DNA of 64,000 nt from Gilvimarinus algae (GTDB lineage Bacteria > Pseudomonadota > Gammaproteobacteria > Pseudomonadales > Cellvibrionaceae): the NCBI RefSeq assembly GCF_030518215.1, contig NZ_JAULRT010000059.1, forward strand, positions 62,001-126,000. The letters run 5' to 3'. This document shows, piece by piece, positions 18,554 through 27,027 of the stretch (the stretch's first letter is position 1; each line of letters starts with the position of its first letter). A program made the translations under genes and the position numbers. The notes beneath the pieces were generated by a model that saw only the letters and a program-made list of their open reading frames with translations, had not been told where the DNA came from and did not search any database.

Positions 18554-18963
18554 TTGGTTATACGGCGGGAGTTTTTGATTTGTTTCATGTTGGGCATGTA
18601 AATGTTCTAAGGAACTCAAAATCATTATGTGATAGGTTAATAGTTGGCGTGACAGTTGATGAGCTGGTTGCATATAAGTGCAAAAAGCCTGTAATTCCCT
18701 ACGAGGAACGGGTCGAGATAGTGAGGTCGTGCAAGTACGTTGATTTGGCTGTGCCTCAGTTGTCTATGGATAAATTGGATGCGCACGATAGGTATGGGTT
18801 CAATCTTATGTTTGTGGGCGATGATTGGTATAAGACAGAGAGATGGAAAGATATTCAAGAAAAATTATCTAATAGAGGAGTTAAAATCATATATTTTCCT
18901 TATACTAGGACGACGTCATCAACGCTAATCAACTCTACTTTAGAGAGTCTTCGTTTGCTTTGA
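18547..18963 (+). CDS. Glycerol-3-phosphate cytidylyltransferase (TagD-like)
   Basis: A 138-residue cytidylyltransferase with the nucleotide-binding AGVFDLFHVGH near the N-terminus and the C-terminal RTTSSTLIN that corresponds to the RTxGxSTT motif. Length and motifs fit TagD, which makes CDP-glycerol from CTP and glycerol-3-phosphate. The likely user of CDP-glycerol is encoded on the opposite strand immediately downstream (18994-20154). Base composition is very AT-rich: bases 18841-18900 hold 14 G or C of 60. Other CDP-alcohols remain possible. Confidence 0.88.
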   Translation: MVIGYTAGVFDLFHVGHVNVLRNSKSLCDRLIVGVTVDELVAYKCKKPVIPYEERVEIVRSCKYVDLAVPQLSMDKLDAHDRYGFNLMFVGDDWYKTERWKDIQEKLSNRGVKIIYFPYTRTTSSTLINSTLESLRLL

Positions 18964-18993
18964 GAGTTGTTTTTTGAGTTTAAGGCCAGAGGC

Positions 18994-20154
18994 TCAAATT
19001 TTCTCGAGGATTCTTTGCGTGCACCTTTTGCTGGCATTGCCGTCGGCATAACTTGAATAAAGCTTGTTTTTTATTGATGCGCGTAGTGTTGAGCTGGCGT
19101 TTAGTGACTTTTCTGGGTTGCCTAAAGCAGTGTTCATCAATTCAATCATTTCGCTCGTGTTTTTTGCGATACTATCGAATCTAAACTCTGGACCGAGGAA
19201 GAACCCTTCTTTGAAAGGTGGTGGAACATCTAAAAATATCGTTGGGCGGTCGAGTAGCAGCCAATCAAACGCGATGGAAGACCAGTCGCAAATTAGAAGG
19301 TCGCAAATTAGCAGTAGTGATTCAGTGTTTGGATACTCTTCGAAAGATCTAAATATAATCCTATCTGAGTGGTATGAGGTTTTTTCTCTCGAGTTTAGGT
19401 GAGCTCTGACAATAATCACTGATTCTGATTGTTTTGCGAAGCAGTCTAGTTTAGAAAGCAGCGATGCTTTATGCTCCTCAAAAGGGAAGATGCTTCTATG
19501 TTTTGAATCTTGTTGCCAGGTCGGCGCAAATAATACGATTTTTTTCGACTGTGGAATTCGGAAATCGCTTTTAATTTTTTTTGTGTTCTCGCTGTTGTTG
19601 ATCAAGATATCTGTTCTTGCGTAGCCTGTTATTTTAACTTTGCTGGCGTTGAAGCCAAATTTTCCTGTATATAGTTGAGCTATATAAGGCGAGGTTACCC
19701 ATGTTTCATCGTACTTATGTTGTATTGAAAAGTTTTTTGGTTTGAATCCCTTGAAGGGTATTCCGTGCCAAACATCAAAAAATTTTATGCTGCTGAGAGT
19801 TGTCAATATGCTCATCGAGTGCAGTCCGTGACTGCTTACAATTGCGCTCGCTTGGCTGAGGAGAATGGCGGTCTTTGGGTGATAAGCTAGGTAGCTATTG
19901 TAGCCGCCTTTCCTAAGCACCCTATTATAGTTTGCGTCTAAAGTTAAGAATATGGGCTTGGTTGTTTTTGAGTGGTGATTTTCTATATCTGTATAGATCG
20001 CGAGTAGGTTTCCGCAAAGTTTATGTCCATAGAAAACGATAACTTTTCTATTGCTTTTTTTTTGTCTGATTCTTAGGGGTAGCGACAGAAAGGCGTTGAT
20101 TGCTAGCGCTGCCAACGATAAAAGATGAAGAGGGTTTTTTTTATCTACCTTCAT
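18994..20154 (-). CDS. CDP-glycerol glycerophosphotransferase-like protein (TagB/TagF family)
   Basis: A 386-residue protein with an N-terminal hydrophobic anchor (about 8-26) and the GT-B type CDP-glycerol transferase fold. Family markers seen are VWHGIPFKG, GYARTDIL, LFAPTW, CDWSSIAFDWL and the C-terminal YADGNASKR. TagB/TagF enzymes add glycerol phosphate from CDP-glycerol to lipid-linked or polymeric glycans. It is the last gene of a leftward three-gene unit and converges on the TagD-like gene with a 30-base gap. In a Gram-negative bacterium it would put glycerol phosphate on a surface glycan rather than build teichoic acid (inference). Confidence 0.85.
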   Translation of the reverse strand: MKVDKKNPLHLLSLAALAINAFLSLPLRIRQKKSNRKVIVFYGHKLCGNLLAIYTDIENHHSKTTKPIFLTLDANYNRVLRKGGYNSYLAYHPKTAILLSQASAIVSSHGLHSMSILTTLSSIKFFDVWHGIPFKGFKPKNFSIQHKYDETWVTSPYIAQLYTGKFGFNASKVKITGYARTDILINNSENTKKIKSDFRIPQSKKIVLFAPTWQQDSKHRSIFPFEEHKASLLSKLDCFAKQSESVIIVRAHLNSREKTSYHSDRIIFRSFEEYPNTESLLLICDLLICDWSSIAFDWLLLDRPTIFLDVPPPFKEGFFLGPEFRFDSIAKNTSEMIELMNTALGNPEKSLNASSTLRASIKNKLYSSYADGNASKRCTQRILEKI

Positions 20155-20164
20155 TGTTTTTGGC

Positions 20165-21325
20165 TTATTTGGCTATCGCTGCGCTAATGCGATCTTTAAA
20201 ATTATCCCAAGAGAAAGATTCTGCAAACTTAAGGCAATCTCTTTTATTTGTCGGGTTCTTCAATATTGTCTTGATGATTTCTGATAAGGCCTGATAGTTT
20301 CCTTGGCTTGCCAAGTGTCCGGAAACAGATTCGGCTACTGAATCAACGGTGCCCCCGGTTGAGAATCCCGCTGTGGGTGTTCCGCACGCTGCCGCTTCAA
20401 TCGCGACCATTCCAAATCCCTCCGGGTCTCCTTGTATCTCTCTTACAGGAAAAACATGCACGTCGCTAGCTGCATAGGCGATTTGTAGTGTTCTAAGGTC
20501 AGTTATGTTGCCCGTGAACACTAGGTTTGACGTTAGACCATGTTTTCCGGCTTCTTCTAAAATTTCTGATTTGGTTTGAGCTTTAGCGTAAAGAGAGTTT
20601 TGAGGGGTTTCGCCGACAATTAATAATTTTACGGTCGGAAACTCTCTTGCAATATCGGCTAATGATTTCGCGACAAATTCTTTGAGTCCCTTTCTTGTAG
20701 TTAGGCGCCCCACGGATAGCAATACCGGTCCTCCTTGCAAGCCATACAGCTGTTTGAAACTATTTACTTCCATTGCGCTTGGTTGCTGCTCAGGTATATC
20801 TACCCCTGGGTGAATAACGACGATTTTGCTTTCCAAAATTCCGCGCTCTACTAGTAAGGCTTTTGTTGGTTTGCTGTTGGCGATTACCGTATTCATTCGT
20901 CTTAGGCTAGGAATCCAGAAGCGTTTGTATAGCGGGTGTGCAACAGCCACATCCAGCCCATGTGTGTAGGTGATCGCCTTGGCGCCAATAAGCTTTGCGC
21001 AGACTAGAGCAATGGGAGCCGTTAGTCCGCTTCCGGCGATTATGTGTGTCGGGCGAAGTTTAAACGTGTGGAAGATTGCATTGAGCTGGGCGTATAGTAA
21101 AAAAAGCCAAATGGGCGTTAAGGGCGCGCCTGAAAATTGGACATTCGCGGGAAGACTGTCTCTCGAGATGCTCGGTCCGATTACGGCGACCTTGTTATGT
21201 TTCGCCAACCCTTTTGCCATATTCAAATTCAGTCTTTCCATTCCCCCGATCAATGGCGGCAGATTGCGGGTTACAATTAGAATCCTATTGTCTGAAGTCT
21301 TAGGCTTTGACAACGTTTTCACCAT
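20165..21325 (-). CDS. GT4-family glycosyltransferase
   Basis: A GT-B glycosyltransferase of about 386 residues. The N-terminal fold has [14 protein letters not shown] and the donor-side fold has [10 protein letters not shown] and [17 protein letters not shown], the E-x7-E signature of GT4 enzymes. These build glycans from nucleotide sugars at the cytoplasmic face of the membrane. A TTG at 21349 would extend it by eight residues; the ATG at 21325 is preferred, though neither has a clear ribosome-binding site. It overlaps the dehydrogenase gene by 26 bases, so translation is probably coupled. The sugar specificity cannot be read from the sequence. Confidence 0.85.
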   Translation of the reverse strand: MVKTLSKPKTSDNRILIVTRNLPPLIGGMERLNLNMAKGLAKHNKVAVIGPSISRDSLPANVQFSGAPLTPIWLFLLYAQLNAIFHTFKLRPTHIIAGSGLTAPIALVCAKLIGAKAITYTHGLDVAVAHPLYKRFWIPSLRRMNTVIANSKPTKALLVERGILESKIVVIHPGVDIPEQQPSAMEVNSFKQLYGLQGGPVLLSVGRLTTRKGLKEFVAKSLADIAREFPTVKLLIVGETPQNSLYAKAQTKSEILEEAGKHGLTSNLVFTGNITDLRTLQIAYAASDVHVFPVREIQGDPEGFGMVAIEAAACGTPTAGFSTGGTVDSVAESVSGHLASQGNYQALSEIIKTILKNPTNKRDCLKFAESFSWDNFKDRISAAIAK

Positions 21326-22619
21326 CAAGTCGGTTACGTGTGTCAACAATCGTCAAGCTGTGTTCTTGAAGCTGAAAGTAATCGAAATCATCGTGGTCTG
21401 TGGCCAAGACTATGCAGTCGTATGACCGTAATCTCTCCGGTGTTAATGCCACGCTTGATAGGTCAAAGTGATAGTCTCGCTTATTTGGAAATGTGGGCAC
21501 ATATGGGTCTGAGTACTCAATAAGTGCGCCCTTGTTCTGTAGCTGCGCCATTATTTCCACTGCGGGAGACTCTCGTGTGTCGTCTATATTCTTTTTGTAC
21601 GCGAGACCAAGCACCAAAATCCGACTGCCGTTTATTGATTTCTTTCGCAGGTTGAGCGCTTCCGATACCTTGTTCACCACCCACTCCGGCATCTGGTGGT
21701 TTACCTCGCCGGCTAATTCAATAAACCGTGTATTTATGCCGAATTCTTTGGCCTTCCAGGTTAGGTAAAAGGGGTCTATGGGAATGCAGTGCCCTCCCAG
21801 ACCAGGGCCGGGAGTGTAGGGTACAAAGCCGAAGGGCTTAGTGGCGGCAGCTTCTATAACCTCGTGTATGTTTATACCCATTTTATCGGCGACTATTTTC
21901 ATTTCGTTTACCAGGCCGATGTTAACGGCCCGGTGTATGTTCTCCAGAAGCTTAGTCATTTCTGCCACTCTGGTGTCACTAACGGGTACAAGGGTGTTGA
22001 TGGCGTGGGCGTAAAGGGCTTTCCCTAGTTTTAAGCAGTTCGGTGTCATACCGCCAAGAACCTTGGGTATCGTGGCCGTTGTATAGTTGGGGTTGCCTGG
22101 ATCTTCGCGCTCAGGGGAGTAAATCAAAGCGCAATTTTTGCCGGCAGTAAAACCTTGCTTCTTCAATCTGGGGTGCAACAACTCTTCTGTTGTGCCCGGC
22201 CATGTTGTGCTCTCCAAGGAGAGTATTTGTCCGGCACGAAAATAAGGTAATATAGAGTCTACTGTGTTGGTGACGAACGATAGGTCTGGTTGGTGGTGTT
22301 GATCCAATGGCGTAGGCACGCAGATAATCTGCGCGTCCACCTCTGTACTTTTGCTAAAGTCGGTGGTGGCGTAAAACCCATTGTTGAGGGCAGCGGTTAT
22401 ATCGCCTCCACTTATGCGCTTTATATAGCTCTTTCCCGAGTTTAGCTGATCTACTTTGTTCTGATCGATGTCAAAGCCGGTGACTTTTACCCCTGCCTCG
22501 GTAAAGCGCAAGGCCAGAGGTAGACCCACATAGCCCAGGCCGTAGATTCCCACATGGAAGTCGCCCGACGCCAGTCGTCCTTCTAGTTGCTTAAGGGGGT
22601 TATTGTCTTCGACTGACAT
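21300..22619 (-). CDS. Nucleotide-sugar 6-dehydrogenase (UDP-HexNAc dehydrogenase, TviB/WbpA type)
   Basis: A 439-residue NAD-dependent enzyme that oxidises C6 of a UDP-sugar to the uronic acid. It has the Rossmann motif [23 protein letters not shown], and the catalytic cysteine in [12 protein letters not shown]. The absence of the KKDTxDxR-type UDP-glucose dehydrogenase pattern, and the [13 protein letters not shown] segment, fit the UDP-N-acetylhexosamine branch (WbpA, TviB, WecC). It is the first gene of the leftward unit with the GT4 and glycerophosphotransferase genes. UDP-GlcNAc or UDP-GalNAc cannot be told apart here. Confidence 0.9.
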   Translation of the reverse strand: MSVEDNNPLKQLEGRLASGDFHVGIYGLGYVGLPLALRFTEAGVKVTGFDIDQNKVDQLNSGKSYIKRISGGDITAALNNGFYATTDFSKSTEVDAQIICVPTPLDQHHQPDLSFVTNTVDSILPYFRAGQILSLESTTWPGTTEELLHPRLKKQGFTAGKNCALIYSPEREDPGNPNYTTATIPKVLGGMTPNCLKLGKALYAHAINTLVPVSDTRVAEMTKLLENIHRAVNIGLVNEMKIVADKMGINIHEVIEAAATKPFGFVPYTPGPGLGGHCIPIDPFYLTWKAKEFGINTRFIELAGEVNHQMPEWVVNKVSEALNLRKKSINGSRILVLGLAYKKNIDDTRESPAVEIMAQLQNKGALIEYSDPYVPTFPNKRDYHFDLSSVALTPERLRSYDCIVLATDHDDFDYFQLQEHSLTIVDTRNRLDGENVVKA

Positions 22620-22726
22620 ATTTTGCTCTTTGAGGCTTCAAGTTTTGGTTCAATTCGATCATCGCAGAAGTTCGTGGGAGGAGCAAGCAGTGTCACGGGC
22701 TACCTGGCTGTTGCATATTTGAAGCG

Positions 22727-23599
22727 TTAATCAAATGATGCGATGACTCTCATGGATAAATCTACGGCCTTACAGTGTTTGGTCAATGCCCCCACTGATA
22801 TGCGGCTGATGTTTTCAAGCACTGCTCTCTGGGTTTCCAGTTGGGAGATGTTCAAACCGCCGGATAGCTCGAGGTGGGAGGTTAATCCGCGGCCTTGTAA
22901 ATGTTGATTAATCTCTGTTAGCTCCATTTCATCCAGCATAATAATTTCGGCGCCTGCAGCGATGGCCCTATCCAGCTCATCCAGAGTTTCCACCTCTACC
23001 TCCACCGGTTTACCGGGTGCTAACTCGCGAGCCTTCTTGATCGCTTGGGCGATGCTGCCTGCCGCTGCGATGTGGTTTTCCTTGATTAAAAAAGCGTCGT
23101 AAAGCCCCAGTCGGTGGTTGTGGCAGCCTCCGCAGGCGACGGCGTATTTTTGGGCGCTTCGCAGCCCGGGTATGGTTTTACGCGTGTCGAGTATTTTGAT
23201 GGGCAGGTCTTTGACCAGGTCGGCGTATTGTCGGGCCGTGGTGGCTGTGCCGGAGAGTAGTTGGACGAAGTTGAGCGCGGTTCGCTCGCCGGTTAATAGG
23301 GAGCGTGCCCGGCCCTGGAGTTCAAAAAGTACACTGTCGGCGGCTGCCTTCCCGCCATCGTCGATGTGCCAAGTGATTGTGACCTCGGGGTCCAACTGGC
23401 GGAAGGTTTCCTCTACCCAGTCTTTACCGCAAAATATGCAGTCTTCACGGGTGATGACCTCGGCTTTGGCGAGTTGCTCGGCTGGAATCAGTTGAGCGGT
23501 GATGTCGCCTGAACCCACATCCTCTTCCAGGGCGGCTGTCACGTTCTTGATGATGTCGCGGCGCAGGTTGGGGATGGTATCGGCATAAAGCTTGATCAT
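22727..23599 (-). CDS. nadC: Nicotinate-nucleotide pyrophosphorylase NadC (quinolinate phosphoribosyltransferase)
   Basis: NadC converts quinolinate and PRPP to nicotinate mononucleotide in NAD synthesis. The 290 residues show EEDVGSGDIT, GERTALNF, LDTRKTIPGLR, GGCHNHR and LIKENHI, all standard. A longer frame starts at 23680, but the ATG at 23599 is preceded by AGAGAG and gives the normal N-terminus. It is the first backbone gene on the far side of the pilA-linked island; in Pseudomonas nadC also lies next to the pilA locus. Confidence 0.97.
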   Translation of the reverse strand: MIKLYADTIPNLRRDIIKNVTAALEEDVGSGDITAQLIPAEQLAKAEVITREDCIFCGKDWVEETFRQLDPEVTITWHIDDGGKAAADSVLFELQGRARSLLTGERTALNFVQLLSGTATTARQYADLVKDLPIKILDTRKTIPGLRSAQKYAVACGGCHNHRLGLYDAFLIKENHIAAAGSIAQAIKKARELAPGKPVEVEVETLDELDRAIAAGAEIIMLDEMELTEINQHLQGRGLTSHLELSGGLNISQLETQRAVLENISRISVGALTKHCKAVDLSMRVIASFD

Positions 23600-23878
23600 G
23601 GGGCTCTCTCTGGATGTCCGGTGTGTGACGCTATTGTACTCAAGGCGGCGGAGGCCTGCCCGAACTTCCGCTTGGCACATTAAGTTACCTTGTTGGTCGC
23701 GGCGACATTTTATATAACCTGGATTCTGGGTTCTCAGTGGATCAATAGCTTTCAGTTATTTTCCTTACGGCTTTTTAGCGGCAAATGTGATATTCCGCTC
23801 ATTGTGTCAAACTCTGGCTGTGCTTGCCGATACAGATACCTATACTAGTCAGTGAAAGGTTCCCATTGGGTTGTCATC

Positions 23879-26251
23879 ATGAACAAATCTCGATCAAACG
23901 GCCACGAAAACGTCGTCCATCTCAACCCGGAGCACAAGCGTCCGGCCGAGGTGGCCTTGGCTCGTATGCCTGCCGCTATGCATCAGTTGCGCGAGAAGGC
24001 CCGGCTGAAGCTGCAGGCACTGCTGCGTGGGCTGTTTGATAAGGCCGATGACGCGCTTTTTGAGCTGGCAGACCAAGCGACCAACAACCACGAGCAGAAC
24101 CTGTATTTTGATTCGATGCGCCAAGTACGCCTGCGCCGCAAGGAGACAGAAACCGAGTTTTTCCGTCAGCTGGATATCGGCTTTGCCCGGTTGGTGGACC
24201 CGGCCGCTTTTCCTGTGAAAGACGAGCAGGACGACGAGGCCCCTGAGAATCTCGCGCTCGTGGGTAATGATGAGCTTGAGGAAATGGTCGCGAGCGAAAC
24301 CATGATCAACCGGGCTAACGAGCAGTTTGCAGAGCAGGTGCAGCACCTCACCTTGCGCATGGACCAGCTCGTGCCCGTGAAGGTGTACCAGAAAAACAAC
24401 CCTGTTGGCCCCGACGTTGTCTGCCACGCCTTTGTTGAAGCTGCCAGTCAGATTGATGTCGACGTCAAGGCGCGTCTGGTAGTGTTTAAGCTGTTCGACC
24501 GTATGGTAATGAATCAGCTGGCCGAACTCTACGCTCTGCTCAACCAGCAGCTCATCGACGCCAATATCCTGCCCTCACTGCGTGGTAATCCGGGTATCTC
24601 GCGCCCAGCGCGTCCCTCGAGCATGGCGGCGCCACACAAGTCGCAGGAGCGCTCCGCGACCAGCCAGGAGCGTGCGCGTGAAGAGGGCGCCGATGAAGGT
24701 GCCCAGCAGCTGCTGGGGACGCTGAGGGAGCTGCTCGGTAGTCAGCGCGGCGATTCAGCGGTCTCTGCAACTGATGCCTCCTCGGCTCCGAGTCTGTCGT
24801 CTCAGGATTTGGTGAGTGTGCTGACGCTGGCACAGCAGCGTGGTGGGGCTTCAGCAGAGTCGGTTGCCTCGCCGGAGCAAGTGAAAGCGCTGGTCTCGAA
24901 CCTGCTTCAAAGAAGCGGCAATGGCGAGCGGGATATCAATCAAGTCGATGAAGATGTGATCAACTTGGTCAGCATGATGTTCGAGTTTATTCTCGAGGAC
25001 CGGAGTTTGGCCGCTCCCATGAAGGCCTTGCTGGCCCGCTTGCAGATACCCATGATCAAAGTGGCGATTGCCGATAAGTCCTTTTTTGGTAAGGGCGGCC
25101 ACCCAGCCCGTCGTCTGCTGAACGAAATGGCTACCTCGGCGCTCGGCTGGCAGGATACCGGGGAAGAAAACCGCGGCAGGGATGCGCTCTACAAGAAAGT
25201 GGATGAGACCGTTAGCCGCGTGCTTACTGATTACACCAAGGACGTGTCGATTTTTGAAACATTGTTGCTGGACTTTCGCGCTTTTCAGGAAAAGGAAAAG
25301 CGTAGGGCGAAAATCCTGGAACAGAGAACCATCGATGCCGAAGACGGCAAGGCCAAATCCCAGCGCGCCCGAGCCGAGGTGGACGCCGCTCTGGCAGAGA
25401 TTTCTGCAGGCGTAGAGGTTCCACACGCGGCTGCGCAGCTATTAGCGGCGGCTTGGTCCAATGTGTTGTTTATCACCTGCCTGAAAGAAGGACCGCAGAG
25501 CGAAGTGTTTGAGTCGCAACTGCAGACGGCCCGGGATCTGGTGTGGAGCACCACGACGACCATGGATGTCGAAAACCGGCCTAAGCTTTTGAAGCTGGTG
25601 CCAAGGCTGCTTGCCAGCTTGCGCAAGGGGCTGGAAGACATTGCCTTTAACCCCTATCAGATGGGGCAAATGTTCAAAGCACTGGAAAAGCTGCATCTGG
25701 ATATTTTGCGGGGTAAGGCGCAAGACGCTGTTGAGTCCTCGGGCGTTGAGGCGGCGGAGTCTGTGGTTCAAGCGGCACCCGTTCAGGCCCCGGAGCTCGA
25801 GGCTCAGCCGACATCACCTCCCGTAGCTGCTACCCCGGATGTAGCTGCTACTCCGGCAGAGGCGCCAGCGAGTAATGCGCCGGCTCCAATTCCAACACTG
25901 GCTGAGCAGGCACACGAGCAAGCTCTGGTTGTGCCAGAAGCGGCTGCTGGCGAGGACGATGAGGTGAGTGGGCAGCATATGGCGTTGGTGTCAAACCTGA
26001 CGCAGGGCTCCTGGTTTGAAATGACCGCAGAGGGCGGCGAGAAGTGTCGCTGCCGCCTAGCGGCGATCATCAAGCCTACCGGCAAGTACATTTTTGTTAA
26101 CCGCACCGGGATGAAAGTGGCCGAGCAGACCCGGGAGGGCTTAGCGCGCGCCTTGCGCGATGGCCATATGCTGCTACTGGATGATGGTATGTTGTTTGAC
26201 CGGGCTCTTGAGTCCGTGATTGGCAACCTGCGCCAGTCTCGGGGTCACTAG
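23879..26251 (+). CDS. DUF1631 family protein
   Basis: A large cytoplasmic protein of about 790 residues of the DUF1631 family, located between nadC and ampD as in Pseudomonas, where it is often mislabelled thymidine phosphorylase. The body is alpha-helical and charged, with a low-complexity Ser/Gln/Ala stretch around 250-320. A Pro/Ala-rich linker (about 640-690) leads to a compact C-terminal domain (GSWFEM, FVNRTGMKV, LDDGMLFDRALE) that looks PilZ-like. No catalytic motif was recognised. A GTG at 23852 could also start the frame; the ATG at 23879 is chosen, without a strong ribosome-binding site for either. Function is unknown. Confidence 0.85.
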   Translation: MNKSRSNGHENVVHLNPEHKRPAEVALARMPAAMHQLREKARLKLQALLRGLFDKADDALFELADQATNNHEQNLYFDSMRQVRLRRKETETEFFRQLDIGFARLVDPAAFPVKDEQDDEAPENLALVGNDELEEMVASETMINRANEQFAEQVQHLTLRMDQLVPVKVYQKNNPVGPDVVCHAFVEAASQIDVDVKARLVVFKLFDRMVMNQLAELYALLNQQLIDANILPSLRGNPGISRPARPSSMAAPHKSQERSATSQERAREEGADEGAQQLLGTLRELLGSQRGDSAVSATDASSAPSLSSQDLVSVLTLAQQRGGASAESVASPEQVKALVSNLLQRSGNGERDINQVDEDVINLVSMMFEFILEDRSLAAPMKALLARLQIPMIKVAIADKSFFGKGGHPARRLLNEMATSALGWQDTGEENRGRDALYKKVDETVSRVLTDYTKDVSIFETLLLDFRAFQEKEKRRAKILEQRTIDAEDGKAKSQRARAEVDAALAEISAGVEVPHAAAQLLAAAWSNVLFITCLKEGPQSEVFESQLQTARDLVWSTTTTMDVENRPKLLKLVPRLLASLRKGLEDIAFNPYQMGQMFKALEKLHLDILRGKAQDAVESSGVEAAESVVQAAPVQAPELEAQPTSPPVAATPDVAATPAEAPASNAPAPIPTLAEQAHEQALVVPEAAAGEDDEVSGQHMALVSNLTQGSWFEMTAEGGEKCRCRLAAIIKPTGKYIFVNRTGMKVAEQTREGLARALRDGHMLLLDDGMLFDRALESVIGNLRQSRGH

Positions 26252-26281
26252 CGATAGGCTTCATCGCTTTCTCGTTCGTTA

Positions 26282-26312
26282 CGCCGGGTCTGGTCACCCG
26301 GCGAGTTTGTTG
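26282..26312 (+). terminator. Hairpin downstream of the DUF1631 gene
   Basis: The 8-bp perfect stem CGCCGGGT / ACCCGGCG encloses CTGGTC and is followed by AGTTTGTTG, a broken T-rich stretch. It probably ends transcription before ampD, although the T tract is weak. Confidence 0.6.
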
Positions 26313-26415
26313 CTGCCGAAAAAATCATCGCTTGGCAGCCCGCCTGAGATCGGCTTTCTCCTGACATTGCCCTCCCGTTATACTGCTTGAGCTTATATCA
26401 ATCAGGAAGGCGCTT

Positions 26416-26988
26416 TTGTCATTTAATTCGCAGGCGGTCAGCATCGAACGCGGGTGGGTCTCTACGGCGAGATCTTGCCCCTCTCCTAATTGTGGGCCCC
26501 GTCCAGAGGGGGCGCTCGTCAGTTTACTGGTGATTCACAACATCAGCCTGCCTCCCGGGCATTACGGCGGCGGTTGGATCGAACAATTCTTCACCAACCG
26601 GCTGGATCCCGCGGCGCACCCCTATTTTACCGAGATTGTCGACTTGAAAGTGTCGTCACACCTGTTGGTGACCCGTGAGGGTGAGCTGGTGCAGTTTGTC
26701 AATTTGGATGATCGGGCCTGGCACGCAGGCGCCTCTTGCTTTGAGGGTGTTACTGAGTGCAATGATTTCAGCATCGGCATCGAGCTGGAGGGTACCGACA
26801 CTGAGCCCTACACGGATGCGCAATATCGCACGCTCGGTGAAGTCAGTCGGGCTATAATGGCTCAATATCCCGCCGTCACTGCCGGGCGAATAGCCGGTCA
26901 CTGTGATATTGCGCCGGGGCGGAAAACGGACCCAGGCCCGGCTTTTGACTGGTCGCGTTATCGGCAGATCATTAACTCAGAGGCTTGA
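26416..26988 (+). CDS. ampD: 1,6-anhydro-N-acetylmuramyl-L-alanine amidase AmpD
   Basis: AmpD is the cytoplasmic zinc amidase that removes the peptide from anhydromuropeptides during cell-wall recycling and so keeps AmpR-controlled beta-lactamase genes silent. The 190 residues contain the expected zinc ligands His41 (VIHNIS), His162 and Asp172 (GHCDIAPGRKTDPG), with Lys170, Glu123 and Tyr50 in the catalytic positions. The start is a TTG supported by AGGAAGG a few bases upstream. ampE follows after 39 bases. No ampR or ampC gene is in the window. Confidence 0.96.
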   Translation: MSFNSQAVSIERGWVSTARSCPSPNCGPRPEGALVSLLVIHNISLPPGHYGGGWIEQFFTNRLDPAAHPYFTEIVDLKVSSHLLVTREGELVQFVNLDDRAWHAGASCFEGVTECNDFSIGIELEGTDTEPYTDAQYRTLGEVSRAIMAQYPAVTAGRIAGHCDIAPGRKTDPGPAFDWSRYRQIINSEA

Positions 26989-27027
26989 GTAGCGGCAGTA
27001 TCAACGACAACAGGAGGTGGTGCGACT

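Noticed and set aside
18994-20154. Teichoic acid polymerase, hence a Gram-positive origin of the whole island
   Set aside because: The family is also found in Gram-negative surface glycan clusters; the other genes are typical proteobacterial types and no further teichoic genes are present.
23879-26251. Thymidine phosphorylase
   Set aside because: That label is a carried-over misannotation of DUF1631; no phosphorylase motif is visible.
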